Part shown: positions 36,952-45,015 of the stretch, one piece after another
Layout of the letters: every line of letters begins with the position of its first letter
How positions within the stretch are numbered: the first letter of the stretch is position 1
Source: Arcobacter roscoffensis
GTDB lineage: Bacteria; Campylobacterota; Campylobacteria; Campylobacterales; Arcobacteraceae
Direction of reading: 5' to 3'
DNA: 64,000 nucleotides
Assembly (NCBI RefSeq): GCF_024267655.1
Contig: NZ_CP100595.1
Span: forward strand, 868,001 to 932,000
The notes under the pieces: model-generated
The model's input: the letters and a program-made list of their open reading frames with translations, nothing else
Database searches by the model: none
Told to the model about the DNA's origin: nothing
Translations under genes and position numbers: made by a program

Positions 36952-38165
36952 GTAAATCATTAGTTTTTAATAAAATTCCACTTGAAGAAATTGAAATTGG
37001 GATGACTGTAAGTTATTCTCAAACTATTACTGATACAGATATTAAGGAGTTCGCAGGATTGTCAGGAGATAGAAATCCAGTTCATCTAGATGAAAATTAT
37101 GCCAATAATTCAAGATTTAAAAAAAGAATAGCTCATGGAATGATGACAGCCTCTTATTTTTCTGCTTTGTTTGGTACTAAAATTCCAGGAGAAGGTTGTG
37201 TGTATACTTATCAATCTTTAAACTTTAAAAAACCTGTTTATATTAATGATACCGTTGAAGCTATTGTTACAGTAACAGGTATTGATTTAGAAAAAAGAAG
37301 AGTAAAATTTAAAACCGTATGTAGAGTTGATAAGAAAATAGTGACATATGGAGAAGCTGAACTTTATGTTCCTATTGAATTTAGAAAAATTATGATTAAT
37401 GATAAAAGTGAGTTATTACAATATAAGGCACAAATTTTAGACTTATTTGAACATAGTTTTGGCAGTAAAATGGATGAAAGTCTTTGGGACTGGGCATATA
37501 TTGAAAATCCAAATGGAAATCCAATAGTTTCACTTTATTTTGATGGAGAAAAACTTGTTGGGCATTATGCCGTAATTCCAATAAGATTTATACTCAATCA
37601 GAAAAATTTAGATGCTGTTCTTTCAATGACAACTATGGTGGACTTAGCTTATAGAAAATATGGTATTTTTATTGAACAAGCAAATGAAGTCTATGAGAAA
37701 GCTAATGGGTTAGGTTACAAATTTGTATGTGGCTTCCCAAATAAAAAATCAGCTCCAGGATTTAAAAAACGATTAGATTGGATACTTGAAGAAGATTTAT
37801 ATGTTGCTAATTTTTCTTATGATGAATTGCAACAAATAGAAAGAAAGAGTTATCCAAATGCAATATCTTTTAATATACAAAATAAAGAAAATCTAGAGTG
37901 GAGACTAGCTAAAGCAAACCAAAACTATTTTAAAAAAAATAACAATATTCTAAAAGAGTTTGAAGGGAATTTTGACATAATATTTAACGGTGTTGATTTT
38001 TCAAATCTTGATAGAGATAAAAAATATAATTTATTGCTAGACCATAGTTTAGATAAACATTTAGATAAAAAAGAGTTTGATTATATTTTTGGATATAGGT
38101 TATTTGATATTTCTTTAGAGGGTATTGAGTTTAAAAAAGATTTGATTATATCGGATGTATTTTAA
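36948..38165 (+). CDS. MaoC-like (R)-hydratase fused to a GNAT acyltransferase
   Basis: A 405-residue two-domain protein. Residues about 10-145 are a MaoC hot-dog domain with an intact hydratase motif GLSGDRNPVHLDENYA (Asp41, His46), the site of (R)-specific enoyl-CoA hydratases. Residues about 155-405 form a GNAT-like N-acyltransferase domain with WDWAYIENPNGNPIVSLYFD, YRKYGIFIEQANEVYEKA and CGFPNKKSAPGF. A simple reading is that the first domain makes an (R)-3-hydroxyacyl-CoA, such as 3-hydroxybutyryl-CoA, and the second places the acyl group on a sugar amine. The gene sits between legI and legG with four-base and one-base overlaps. Substrate and product are inferred. Confidence 0.8.
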   Translation: MSKSLVFNKIPLEEIEIGMTVSYSQTITDTDIKEFAGLSGDRNPVHLDENYANNSRFKKRIAHGMMTASYFSALFGTKIPGEGCVYTYQSLNFKKPVYINDTVEAIVTVTGIDLEKRRVKFKTVCRVDKKIVTYGEAELYVPIEFRKIMINDKSELLQYKAQILDLFEHSFGSKMDESLWDWAYIENPNGNPIVSLYFDGEKLVGHYAVIPIRFILNQKNLDAVLSMTTMVDLAYRKYGIFIEQANEVYEKANGLGYKFVCGFPNKKSAPGFKKRLDWILEEDLYVANFSYDELQQIERKSYPNAISFNIQNKENLEWRLAKANQNYFKKNNNILKEFEGNFDIIFNGVDFSNLDRDKKYNLLLDHSLDKHLDKKEFDYIFGYRLFDISLEGIEFKKDLIISDVF

Positions 38166-39331
38166 TGAAAAAGATATTAGCTTTTAGTTCTATTCGGTCT
38201 GATTATGACTTGATGTCACCACTTTATAGACTACTTGATGAAGATAAAGAAATTGATTTTAAAATCATCGTAAGTGGGGCTCATTTGTCTACAAATTTTG
38301 GATATAGTGTTAATCAAATAAGAAAAGATGGGTTTGATATATTATTAGAAATAGAAACGTTGTTAAATTCTGATACAGGCCTTTCACGAGCAAAAAGTGC
38401 TAGTTTATTGTTTCAAAATAGTTTAGAAACTATTGCAAAATTTAATCCAGATTTGATGATATATGCAGGTGATAGAGAAGATGTGATAATATATTCGATG
38501 ATTGGTGGTTATTTAAATATTCCAACAGTACATGTATTTGCAGGAGATCATGTAGAAGATGGATATATTGATAATCCTATTCGCCATGCAACATCAAAAC
38601 TTTCAACTTCACATTTTGTAACTCTAGAAGAACATAAAAAAAGACTAGTTCGAATGGGGGAAGATTCTATGAGAGTATTTGTAACTGGAAATATTTCGCT
38701 TGATAAATTCGTACAATTTCAACCACTAGAAAAAGAAAAGATAAAAAATGTTTTTGATATAAAAAGTGACTTTGAAAATTTTGCATTAATGATATTTCAT
38801 CCAATTACAGAAGAAGTAGAAAATGTAGATACTTATTTTGAAAACATACTAAAAAATCTTGAAGAAAGAAAAATTAATACATTTGTAAGCTATCCAAATG
38901 TTGATGAAGGGAATCAAAAACTTGTAAAGGTAATAGAAGAATATAAAGATAATAAAAATTTTATATTTTATAAAAACCTAGACAGAAATATTTTTATGTC
39001 TATATATAAACATTCAAAATTTATCATAGGTAACTCTTCATCTGGTATTTGTGAGGCAGCAAGTTTAAAAATACCTGCAATAAATGTTGGGTTAAGACAA
39101 AGGGGAAGATATTCAGAAAAAAATGTACTTTTTTGCGGGACAAACTATGAAGAAATTGGTAAAAATATAGATAAAGCTACCTCAGAGGATTTTCTTAATA
39201 ATTTGAGCAATTTAAAAAACCCATATGGTGATGGAAACAGTGGTAACAAAGCTTACGAAATTATAAAAACTATAGATTTTAAATCTATGATAGCAAAAGT
39301 TGAAGATCCCTTAAAAGTAGAATTATTATGA
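38165..39331 (+). CDS. legG: Hydrolysing nucleotide-sugar 2-epimerase, LegG/NeuC-like
   Basis: A 388-residue GT-B-fold epimerase. FSSIRSDYDLMSPLYRLL at the N-terminus, YAGDREDVIIYSMIG, VHVFAGDHVEDGYIDN and FIIGNSSSGICEAASL are NeuC/LegG hallmarks. It should cleave UDP- or GDP-linked N,N'-diacetylbacillosamine and epimerise C2 to the mannose-type sugar used by LegI. Its presence distinguishes a legionaminic from a pseudaminic acid pathway. It begins on the overlap with the MaoC-GNAT stop. Confidence 0.9.
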   Translation: MKKILAFSSIRSDYDLMSPLYRLLDEDKEIDFKIIVSGAHLSTNFGYSVNQIRKDGFDILLEIETLLNSDTGLSRAKSASLLFQNSLETIAKFNPDLMIYAGDREDVIIYSMIGGYLNIPTVHVFAGDHVEDGYIDNPIRHATSKLSTSHFVTLEEHKKRLVRMGEDSMRVFVTGNISLDKFVQFQPLEKEKIKNVFDIKSDFENFALMIFHPITEEVENVDTYFENILKNLEERKINTFVSYPNVDEGNQKLVKVIEEYKDNKNFIFYKNLDRNIFMSIYKHSKFIIGNSSSGICEAASLKIPAINVGLRQRGRYSEKNVLFCGTNYEEIGKNIDKATSEDFLNNLSNLKNPYGDGNSGNKAYEIIKTIDFKSMIAKVEDPLKVELL

Positions 39332-39987
39332 AAAATAAAGTTTTAATTATAGCAGTTCATCCAGATGATGAAACATTAGGATGTGGCGGAACCTTACTTA
39401 AGCATAAAGTAAATGGTGATGAGATTCATTGGCTTATTTGTACGACAATCGATAAAAAACACAATTACTATGAAAAAAGAGAAAAAGAGATTGAAGAGGT
39501 ATCAAAACTTTATGATTTTGATAGTGTTCATAATCTTAGACTTAAAACAATGCAAGTAGATGAATATAGTATGACTGAACTAGTAAGTAAAATTTCAGAA
39601 GTTATAAATGAGATTCAACCAAATATTGTTTATCTTCCTTTTAAAGGAGATGTACATAGTGATCATAGAAAAATATTTGAAGCAAGTTATAGTTGCACAA
39701 AATCATTTCGTTACCCATTTATTAAAAAAATATATATGATAGAAACACTTAGTGAAACAGAATTTGCACCAAGTACTAAAGAAGATAGTTTTATACCTAA
39801 TTCTTTTGTTGATATAAGTGAGTTTATTAACAAAAAGATTGATATTATGAAAGTGTTTGAAAGCGAAATATCAGAACACCCATTTCCACGTAGCGAGAGA
39901 AATATAAAAGCTTTAGCAACTTTAAGAGGTGCGACATGTGGATATGAATATGCAGAGAGTTTTATACTTTTAAAGGAAATATTATGA
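39328..39987 (+). CDS. PIG-L/LmbE-family sugar N-deacetylase
   Basis: A 219-residue zinc-dependent deacetylase. The two metal motifs are intact: AVHPDDETLGCGGTLLKH (residues about 9-26) and DVHSDHRKIFEA near residue 110. Family members remove acetyl from GlcNAc-containing substrates, or more generally from amines and amides. Located between legG and the ptmE-like gene with four-base overlaps, it should act on an intermediate of the nonulosonate route or on the finished sugar. Together with the MaoC-GNAT fusion it suggests deacetylation followed by re-acylation. Confidence 0.88.
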   Translation: MKNKVLIIAVHPDDETLGCGGTLLKHKVNGDEIHWLICTTIDKKHNYYEKREKEIEEVSKLYDFDSVHNLRLKTMQVDEYSMTELVSKISEVINEIQPNIVYLPFKGDVHSDHRKIFEASYSCTKSFRYPFIKKIYMIETLSETEFAPSTKEDSFIPNSFVDISEFINKKIDIMKVFESEISEHPFPRSERNIKALATLRGATCGYEYAESFILLKEIL

Positions 39988-41030
39988 AAAATATACAAAA
40001 TATAAAACTAAGTATAGATTCTACGATAAAAGAAGCATTACAAATTATAGATAATGGAGCATTACAAATTGCTTTAATAGTTGATGAGGATGATAAGTTA
40101 CTAGGAACCTTAACTGATGGGGATATTAGAAGAGGATTATTAAAAGGTTTGGATTTAAATAATTCTGTAGAAACTATAATTTTTAAAACACCAACTATTG
40201 CAAAAATTAGTAATACTAAAGAAGAGATTTTAAAACTGGCACTTTCAAAAAAACTTCATCAAATTCCAATAGTAGATGATAGTGGAAAAATTTTAGGTAT
40301 ACAAGAAATAGAAGAACTAATAAAACCAAAAGATAAAATAAATAAAGTTATTTTAATGGTAGGAGGACTTGGTACTAGGCTTCGACCTCTTACAGAAAAC
40401 ACCCCAAAACCGATGTTAAAAGTAGGAAATAAACCAATTTTACAAACTATAGTAGAAAAGTTTGCAGAATATGGATATACAAATATAGTGATGTGTGTAA
40501 ATTATAAATCGCATGTTATACAAGACTATTTTGATGATGGTAAAGAATTTGGTGTAAATATAGAGTATATATTAGAAGAACAGCGAATGGGAACAGCAGG
40601 AGCTTTAAGCCTACTAAAAGAAAAACCAACCGAACCATTTTTTGTGATGAATGGAGACTTACTTACAAATGTAAATTTTGAACATCTTCATGATTTTCAT
40701 ACTAATAACAACTCTATGGGAACGATGTGTGTAAGAGAGTATGATTTTCAAGTTCCTTATGGAGTTGTAAATATTGAAGGAAGTAGAATAAAGTCAATAG
40801 AAGAAAAACCAACACATAACTTTTTTGTAAGTGCAGGTATTTATATGCTAAGTCCAGAGGTACTAAAATATATACCTGAAAATGAGTTTTATGATATGCC
40901 AACACTTTTTGAAAAGCTTATAAGTGAAAATGAAAATGCTATTTCTTTTCCACTTAGAGAATATTGGTTAGATATCGGAAGAATTGAAGAATATAAAAAA
41001 GCGAATGAAGAATATGACGGGGTGTTTTAA
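39984..41030 (+). CDS. ptmE: CBS-domain sugar-1-phosphate guanylyl/nucleotidyltransferase, PtmE-like
   Basis: A 348-residue protein with two N-terminal CBS repeats (about residues 10-115; LGTLTDGDIRRGLLKGLDL) followed by a nucleotidyltransferase domain (about 120-348). That domain starts LMVGGLGTRLRPLTENTPKP and carries FFVMNGDLLTNVNF with the metal aspartate. In Campylobacter jejuni the equivalent PtmE makes GDP-glucosamine, which begins a GDP-linked legionaminic pathway. The CBS pair could sense nucleotide levels. It overlaps the PIG-L gene by four bases and legF by one. Confidence 0.85.
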   Translation: MKNIQNIKLSIDSTIKEALQIIDNGALQIALIVDEDDKLLGTLTDGDIRRGLLKGLDLNNSVETIIFKTPTIAKISNTKEEILKLALSKKLHQIPIVDDSGKILGIQEIEELIKPKDKINKVILMVGGLGTRLRPLTENTPKPMLKVGNKPILQTIVEKFAEYGYTNIVMCVNYKSHVIQDYFDDGKEFGVNIEYILEEQRMGTAGALSLLKEKPTEPFFVMNGDLLTNVNFEHLHDFHTNNNSMGTMCVREYDFQVPYGVVNIEGSRIKSIEEKPTHNFFVSAGIYMLSPEVLKYIPENEFYDMPTLFEKLISENENAISFPLREYWLDIGRIEEYKKANEEYDGVF

Positions 41031-41713
41031 TGTTAAATGGAAAAACTTTTTTAGGGATTATTCCTGCACGTGGTGGTAGTAAAAGATTACCTGGAAAAAA
41101 TGTACTTGATTTGTGTGGTAAACCATTAATTGCTTGGACTATAGAAGAAGGATTGAATAGTAAATATATAGATAAGGTTGTTGTTTCAAGCGATGATGAT
41201 GTGATTTTAGAGATTTCCAAAAAATTTGAAGCAGAAACTATGAAACGACCTGATGAATTTGCAAGTGATACAGCCTCTACTTTTGATGTTATTAAGCATA
41301 CCATTAGTAATCTTGAAAGATATGATTATATAGTTTTACTTCAACCTACAAGTCCATTGAGAAATGAAAAACATATAAATGAAGCAATTGAACTTCTTGA
41401 AAATAAAAATGCAGATGCAATAATAAGTGTATGTGAGATGGAACATTCTCCACTTTGGTCAAATACTTTGAATGAAGGTCTTTCAATGCAAGACTTCTTA
41501 AGAAAAGAAGTTTTAAATAAACGAAGTCAAGACTTAGAAAAGTACTATAGACTAAATGGAGCTATTTATATATGTAAAACCACTAAACTATTGGAAGAAA
41601 AAAGTTTCTTTTTAAAAGAAAATATATATGCTTATAAAATGGATAGAAAAAGCTCTATTGATATAGATGAAGAAATAGATTTTAAAATAGTGAAGTTCAT
41701 TAAATGTACTTAA
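41030..41713 (+). CDS. legF: CMP-legionaminic acid synthetase (NeuA family)
   Basis: A 227-residue CMP-nonulosonate synthetase. GIIPARGGSKRLPGKN is the CTP-binding loop, VVSSDDDVILEI follows, and VLLQPTSPLRNEKHI is the family signature. IDIDEEIDFKIV closes the domain. It activates the nonulosonate for the transferase encoded by the next gene, whose start overlaps the legF end by 10 bases. Confidence 0.92.
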   Translation: MLNGKTFLGIIPARGGSKRLPGKNVLDLCGKPLIAWTIEEGLNSKYIDKVVVSSDDDVILEISKKFEAETMKRPDEFASDTASTFDVIKHTISNLERYDYIVLLQPTSPLRNEKHINEAIELLENKNADAIISVCEMEHSPLWSNTLNEGLSMQDFLRKEVLNKRSQDLEKYYRLNGAIYICKTTKLLEEKSFFLKENIYAYKMDRKSSIDIDEEIDFKIVKFIKCT

Positions 41714-42633
41714 ATTTATTTATAGTTGAGTCACCTTTACAACTTTTAAGTGCATATGAAGCAATCAATTATTTTGGTATTAAAAAGTATAAGATATTAA
41801 TTAGGTTGTCAAATAGTAAGGAAAATGATAATCAAATTTTAAAATTATTAAAGTGTCTTAAAGTTAAGGATATGTCTTATGTTTTTTCTTTAAATGCAAA
41901 GAATAAAACGTTATTAGATTACTTGAAAATTACTTTTTTTAAAATGCTCTTTTTTTATTTGAATAAAAGAGTAAAAAAACTATTCTTAGGTAATTTTGAA
42001 TCAGGTTTTATGAAGATATTAATGAAAAATATAAATAAGAAAAAAATAATTTTACTTGATGATGGGGCTAAATCTATTGTAATACAATCAAAATTTAACA
42101 ATATGAATAATTTTGATTTTTTTACTTTTTTTGATCTAGATCCATTAGAAGGTCAACAAATATATAGTAATAGTTTTTCGATGTTAAAAAATAAAATCAA
42201 AAATAAAGAAAAAGCTAACTTTGTATTATTTTTAGGAACAAAATTAAGTGAATTGGATATTGTTTCTGAAGAATATTATATTAGATGTATTAAAGAGATT
42301 GCTATTTATTATATAAAAACTAAAATAATATATATACCTCATAGAGAAGAGAATAAGAATAAGTTAAAGTTACTAGAAAAAAATATTTCTAATCTAAAGA
42401 TAAAAAAGATAGATTATCCTGTAGAATTATTTGGTTTAAATGAATCTTTTATCCCTCAAGTAGTAGCATCTTTTTATTCAACAGCACTTTTTACAATGAA
42501 TAAAATCTATTGCTGTAATAGTAATGCTTTTAAGTTTGATTATGAAAAATCTATATATAAAGAATCTATAGATAAAGTTTATCACGACTATGCTAATAAA
42601 ATTAAAGTTTTGGAATTAAATAGTGTTAATTAA
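41704..42633 (+). CDS. Sialyltransferase-like (polysialyltransferase/GT52-type) nonulosonate transferase
   Basis: A 309-residue protein with the N-terminal signature FIVESPLQLLSAYEAI, common to GT52 and capsular polysialyltransferases. The bacterial sialyltransferase motifs can be traced: acidic-acidic-Gly as LLDDGAKS (Asp119, Asp120), an HP-like site reading YIPHREE (His213), and a Ser/Thr motif in FYSTAL near residue 259. Immediately after legF, it is the best candidate for transfer of CMP-legionaminate or its acylated variant to the glycan. Overall divergence is large, and the HP proline is replaced by Arg after the histidine. Linkage and acceptor are unknown. Confidence 0.72.
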   Translation: MYLNLFIVESPLQLLSAYEAINYFGIKKYKILIRLSNSKENDNQILKLLKCLKVKDMSYVFSLNAKNKTLLDYLKITFFKMLFFYLNKRVKKLFLGNFESGFMKILMKNINKKKIILLDDGAKSIVIQSKFNNMNNFDFFTFFDLDPLEGQQIYSNSFSMLKNKIKNKEKANFVLFLGTKLSELDIVSEEYYIRCIKEIAIYYIKTKIIYIPHREENKNKLKLLEKNISNLKIKKIDYPVELFGLNESFIPQVVASFYSTALFTMNKIYCCNSNAFKFDYEKSIYKESIDKVYHDYANKIKVLELNSVN

Positions 42634-43873
42634 AAAAAGTTTTCAATACCTTATACTTTCAATGTTTCTTTCATTGATTCCTTTTTTTGCTGTTCCTTTT
42701 TATACTCATTACTTAACGAGTGAAGCTTTAGGTACTTTTTCTATTTATCAATCTTTTTTTTTAATAATCGGAGCATTTATTGGTTTAGAAAGCTATAGAA
42801 GTTTTGAAATGTTGTTCTTTAAAGAACCTGATAATATTTCTAAAATATTGTCAAATATACTATTTATCACATTCTTCTGTACTTTTGTTTTTCTTTTTTT
42901 TATGTATTTTTTCAGTCTTTTTACAGAAATAGATATTGACTTTTATTTTTTGCTTTTTTTACCTATATTGTGTTTTTCTACACAGTTATATAATATAGTC
43001 TTATCTCACTATCGTAATATTGGTAATTTTAAATTATTTTCCTTTTTTGAGATAACTAAATATACTTCAAATTATTTATTAACTATAATACTTGTTATAA
43101 AAGGTTACTCTTGGGAAGCATTGGTTTATGGACTGATATTTTCTAATATTTTAGTTTTAGTTTTTTCATTAATTGTATTTTCTATTAATTATGAAATTTC
43201 TCTTAAAAGTGTTGATAAAAATACAATTTTAAGAATTCTTAAAATATCAGTTCCTTTTGTGCCATACTTATTAGGCGGGATAATTGTTACAGTAAGTGAT
43301 AGATTTTTAGTAGATTTTTTGCTTTCAAGAGAAAGTGTAGGTATATTACTTGTTGGTGTTACATTTGCATCGGGCATAAAAATATTAAGTAACTCAATTA
43401 TTAAAGCATGGAGCCCTTTCTTTTATAAAGAAATGAACAATATTACTGATAAATCAAAAAGTAATATTGTAAAATATTCATATTTATATTTTATAACTTT
43501 ATGTATTTTATCTATTATATATATTTTTTTCATATGTTATTTTTATCCATATTTAGTTGATAATGAATATTTAAATTCCATTTCGATATTTTTTTGGATG
43601 AGTTTTGCTTTTTTCTTACGTGGAATAAAACAGATTTTCGGTTTATACTTAATTCATGCTGAAAGAACAAATTATGTTATGATGGATTTTTTAATAAGTA
43701 TTCTTTCTAACATTTTTTTTAGCTACTTATTGATAATATATATAGGACTTGATGGTGCAGCAATTGGTACATTTTGCTCTTTTTTACTAGCCTCAATTTG
43801 GTATATTTATATAAGTCAAAAAATAGTAAAAATGCCTTGGTTAAAAGTTTTAAATAATTGGAGAGATAAATAA
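42623..43873 (+). CDS. wzx: Lipid-linked repeat-unit flippase (Wzx)
   Basis: A polytopic membrane protein of 416 residues with about 12 hydrophobic helices, beginning with FQYLILSMFLSLIPFFAVPF and the family-like TSEALGTFSIYQS. RFLVDFLLSRESVGILLV and LKISVPFVPYLLGG are recognisable MOP-superfamily features. It would flip the undecaprenyl-linked repeat unit across the inner membrane. The GTG start overlaps the preceding gene by 11 bases. Confidence 0.88.
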   Translation: MLIKKSFQYLILSMFLSLIPFFAVPFYTHYLTSEALGTFSIYQSFFLIIGAFIGLESYRSFEMLFFKEPDNISKILSNILFITFFCTFVFLFFMYFFSLFTEIDIDFYFLLFLPILCFSTQLYNIVLSHYRNIGNFKLFSFFEITKYTSNYLLTIILVIKGYSWEALVYGLIFSNILVLVFSLIVFSINYEISLKSVDKNTILRILKISVPFVPYLLGGIIVTVSDRFLVDFLLSRESVGILLVGVTFASGIKILSNSIIKAWSPFFYKEMNNITDKSKSNIVKYSYLYFITLCILSIIYIFFICYFYPYLVDNEYLNSISIFFWMSFAFFLRGIKQIFGLYLIHAERTNYVMMDFLISILSNIFFSYLLIIYIGLDGAAIGTFCSFLLASIWYIYISQKIVKMPWLKVLNNWRDK

Positions 43874-45015
43874 TGCCTTTTTTAATGGTTGATAAAATGG
43901 ATACAACAGGTAAAGGAATCTTAATTTTTAAACATTTAGAAATTAAGTTACTTGAAAAAATGCCAAAAGAAATAATTAGTAAATTAAAAAGTAAATATAT
44001 ACTTGGTATGTATTTTGGGTCTTTTTATAAGTTAGAAGAAGACTTAACATATATCGATTTTTATTTAGCAGAAGATAATGTTCTAAAAATTGAGAATAGT
44101 ACTATGCCACGAATTAATTTAAATGGATATAATTTTATTGGAAAAGATTTTGAAATTAAAGAAAATGTTTTAGAAAAATATTATGATTTAATTTTTATTG
44201 GGAATGTTTCAAGAAATAAAAACCTTATAAAAGTAATTGATACTATAAATAAATTAATAAAAAAAGATGTTAATATAAAGGTTTTAATAGTAAATCGAAG
44301 TCTTTCTGGAGTTTACAATAAAATATTAAAGTATTTTATTTATAGAAAATTAAATAGCATAAATTCTTTAGATAAAAAAAATATTACATATATTGAGATA
44401 AATAATCCTAAAGGTTACCAACTATCTAAAAAGTTAATTAAAGACTTAATGTTACAGTCAAAGGGTTTAATTATTGCATCAAAATATGAAGGTGCGGCTA
44501 GAGTTGTTGCAGAAGCACAACTGTTAGGTTTAAATATTTTAAGTTATGAAAAAATGAAAGGTGCTACAAATAATCATTTATCTGAGTATGATATTCTTTT
44601 TAATGATTTTAATAATTTAGAAAATAAAATTTTAGACTTTATAAATAATTATGATAGTTTTTATTCGAAAAAAGATATAGATTATTCAAAGATTTATTTA
44701 GAGAAATATAATAGAATAAAACTTTGTGAAAATATTTCAGAAGTTTGTAATATTAATTCTAGTGTTTTATTAAAGTCTATAGAACATATATCTTTATATA
44801 ACTCTATTTCTTCTCATTCTGCAATATTGCCAAGAAAATATGTATCTAATCCTCAAAATGATGAAATTTCAGATCATTTAACTATGTATTCACTACTGTG
44901 TTACTTAACTTCTAATAAGTCAAAACTTTCATATTTACTTTATTTTAAAAATGTAGATATCTTAAATAAATGTCTAAACCCATTTTTAAAAATACTAAGA
45001 AAAATATTATATTAA
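43873..45015 (+). CDS. Glycosyltransferase, GT4-like (divergent)
   Basis: A 380-residue protein with a GT-B-like C-terminal half. YYDLIFIGNVSRNKNLIKVI resembles the linker segment of GT4 enzymes, and SKYEGAARVVAEAQLLGLN carries a Glu-x7-Glu-like site that binds the donor. The N-terminal acceptor domain is shortened and unlike any I recognise; the last 100 residues are also unusual. It starts on the overlap with wzx and ends by overlapping wzy (TAATG), so it belongs to the repeat-unit set. Donor sugar not predictable. Confidence 0.7.
   Translation: MPFLMVDKMDTTGKGILIFKHLEIKLLEKMPKEIISKLKSKYILGMYFGSFYKLEEDLTYIDFYLAEDNVLKIENSTMPRINLNGYNFIGKDFEIKENVLEKYYDLIFIGNVSRNKNLIKVIDTINKLIKKDVNIKVLIVNRSLSGVYNKILKYFIYRKLNSINSLDKKNITYIEINNPKGYQLSKKLIKDLMLQSKGLIIASKYEGAARVVAEAQLLGLNILSYEKMKGATNNHLSEYDILFNDFNNLENKILDFINNYDSFYSKKDIDYSKIYLEKYNRIKLCENISEVCNINSSVLLKSIEHISLYNSISSHSAILPRKYVSNPQNDEISDHLTMYSLLCYLTSNKSKLSYLLYFKNVDILNKCLNPFLKILRKILY

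Noticed and set aside
33053-41713. Pseudaminic acid pathway
   Set aside because: There is no PseG-type hydrolase or PseH; a hydrolysing 2-epimerase of LegG/NeuC type is present instead.
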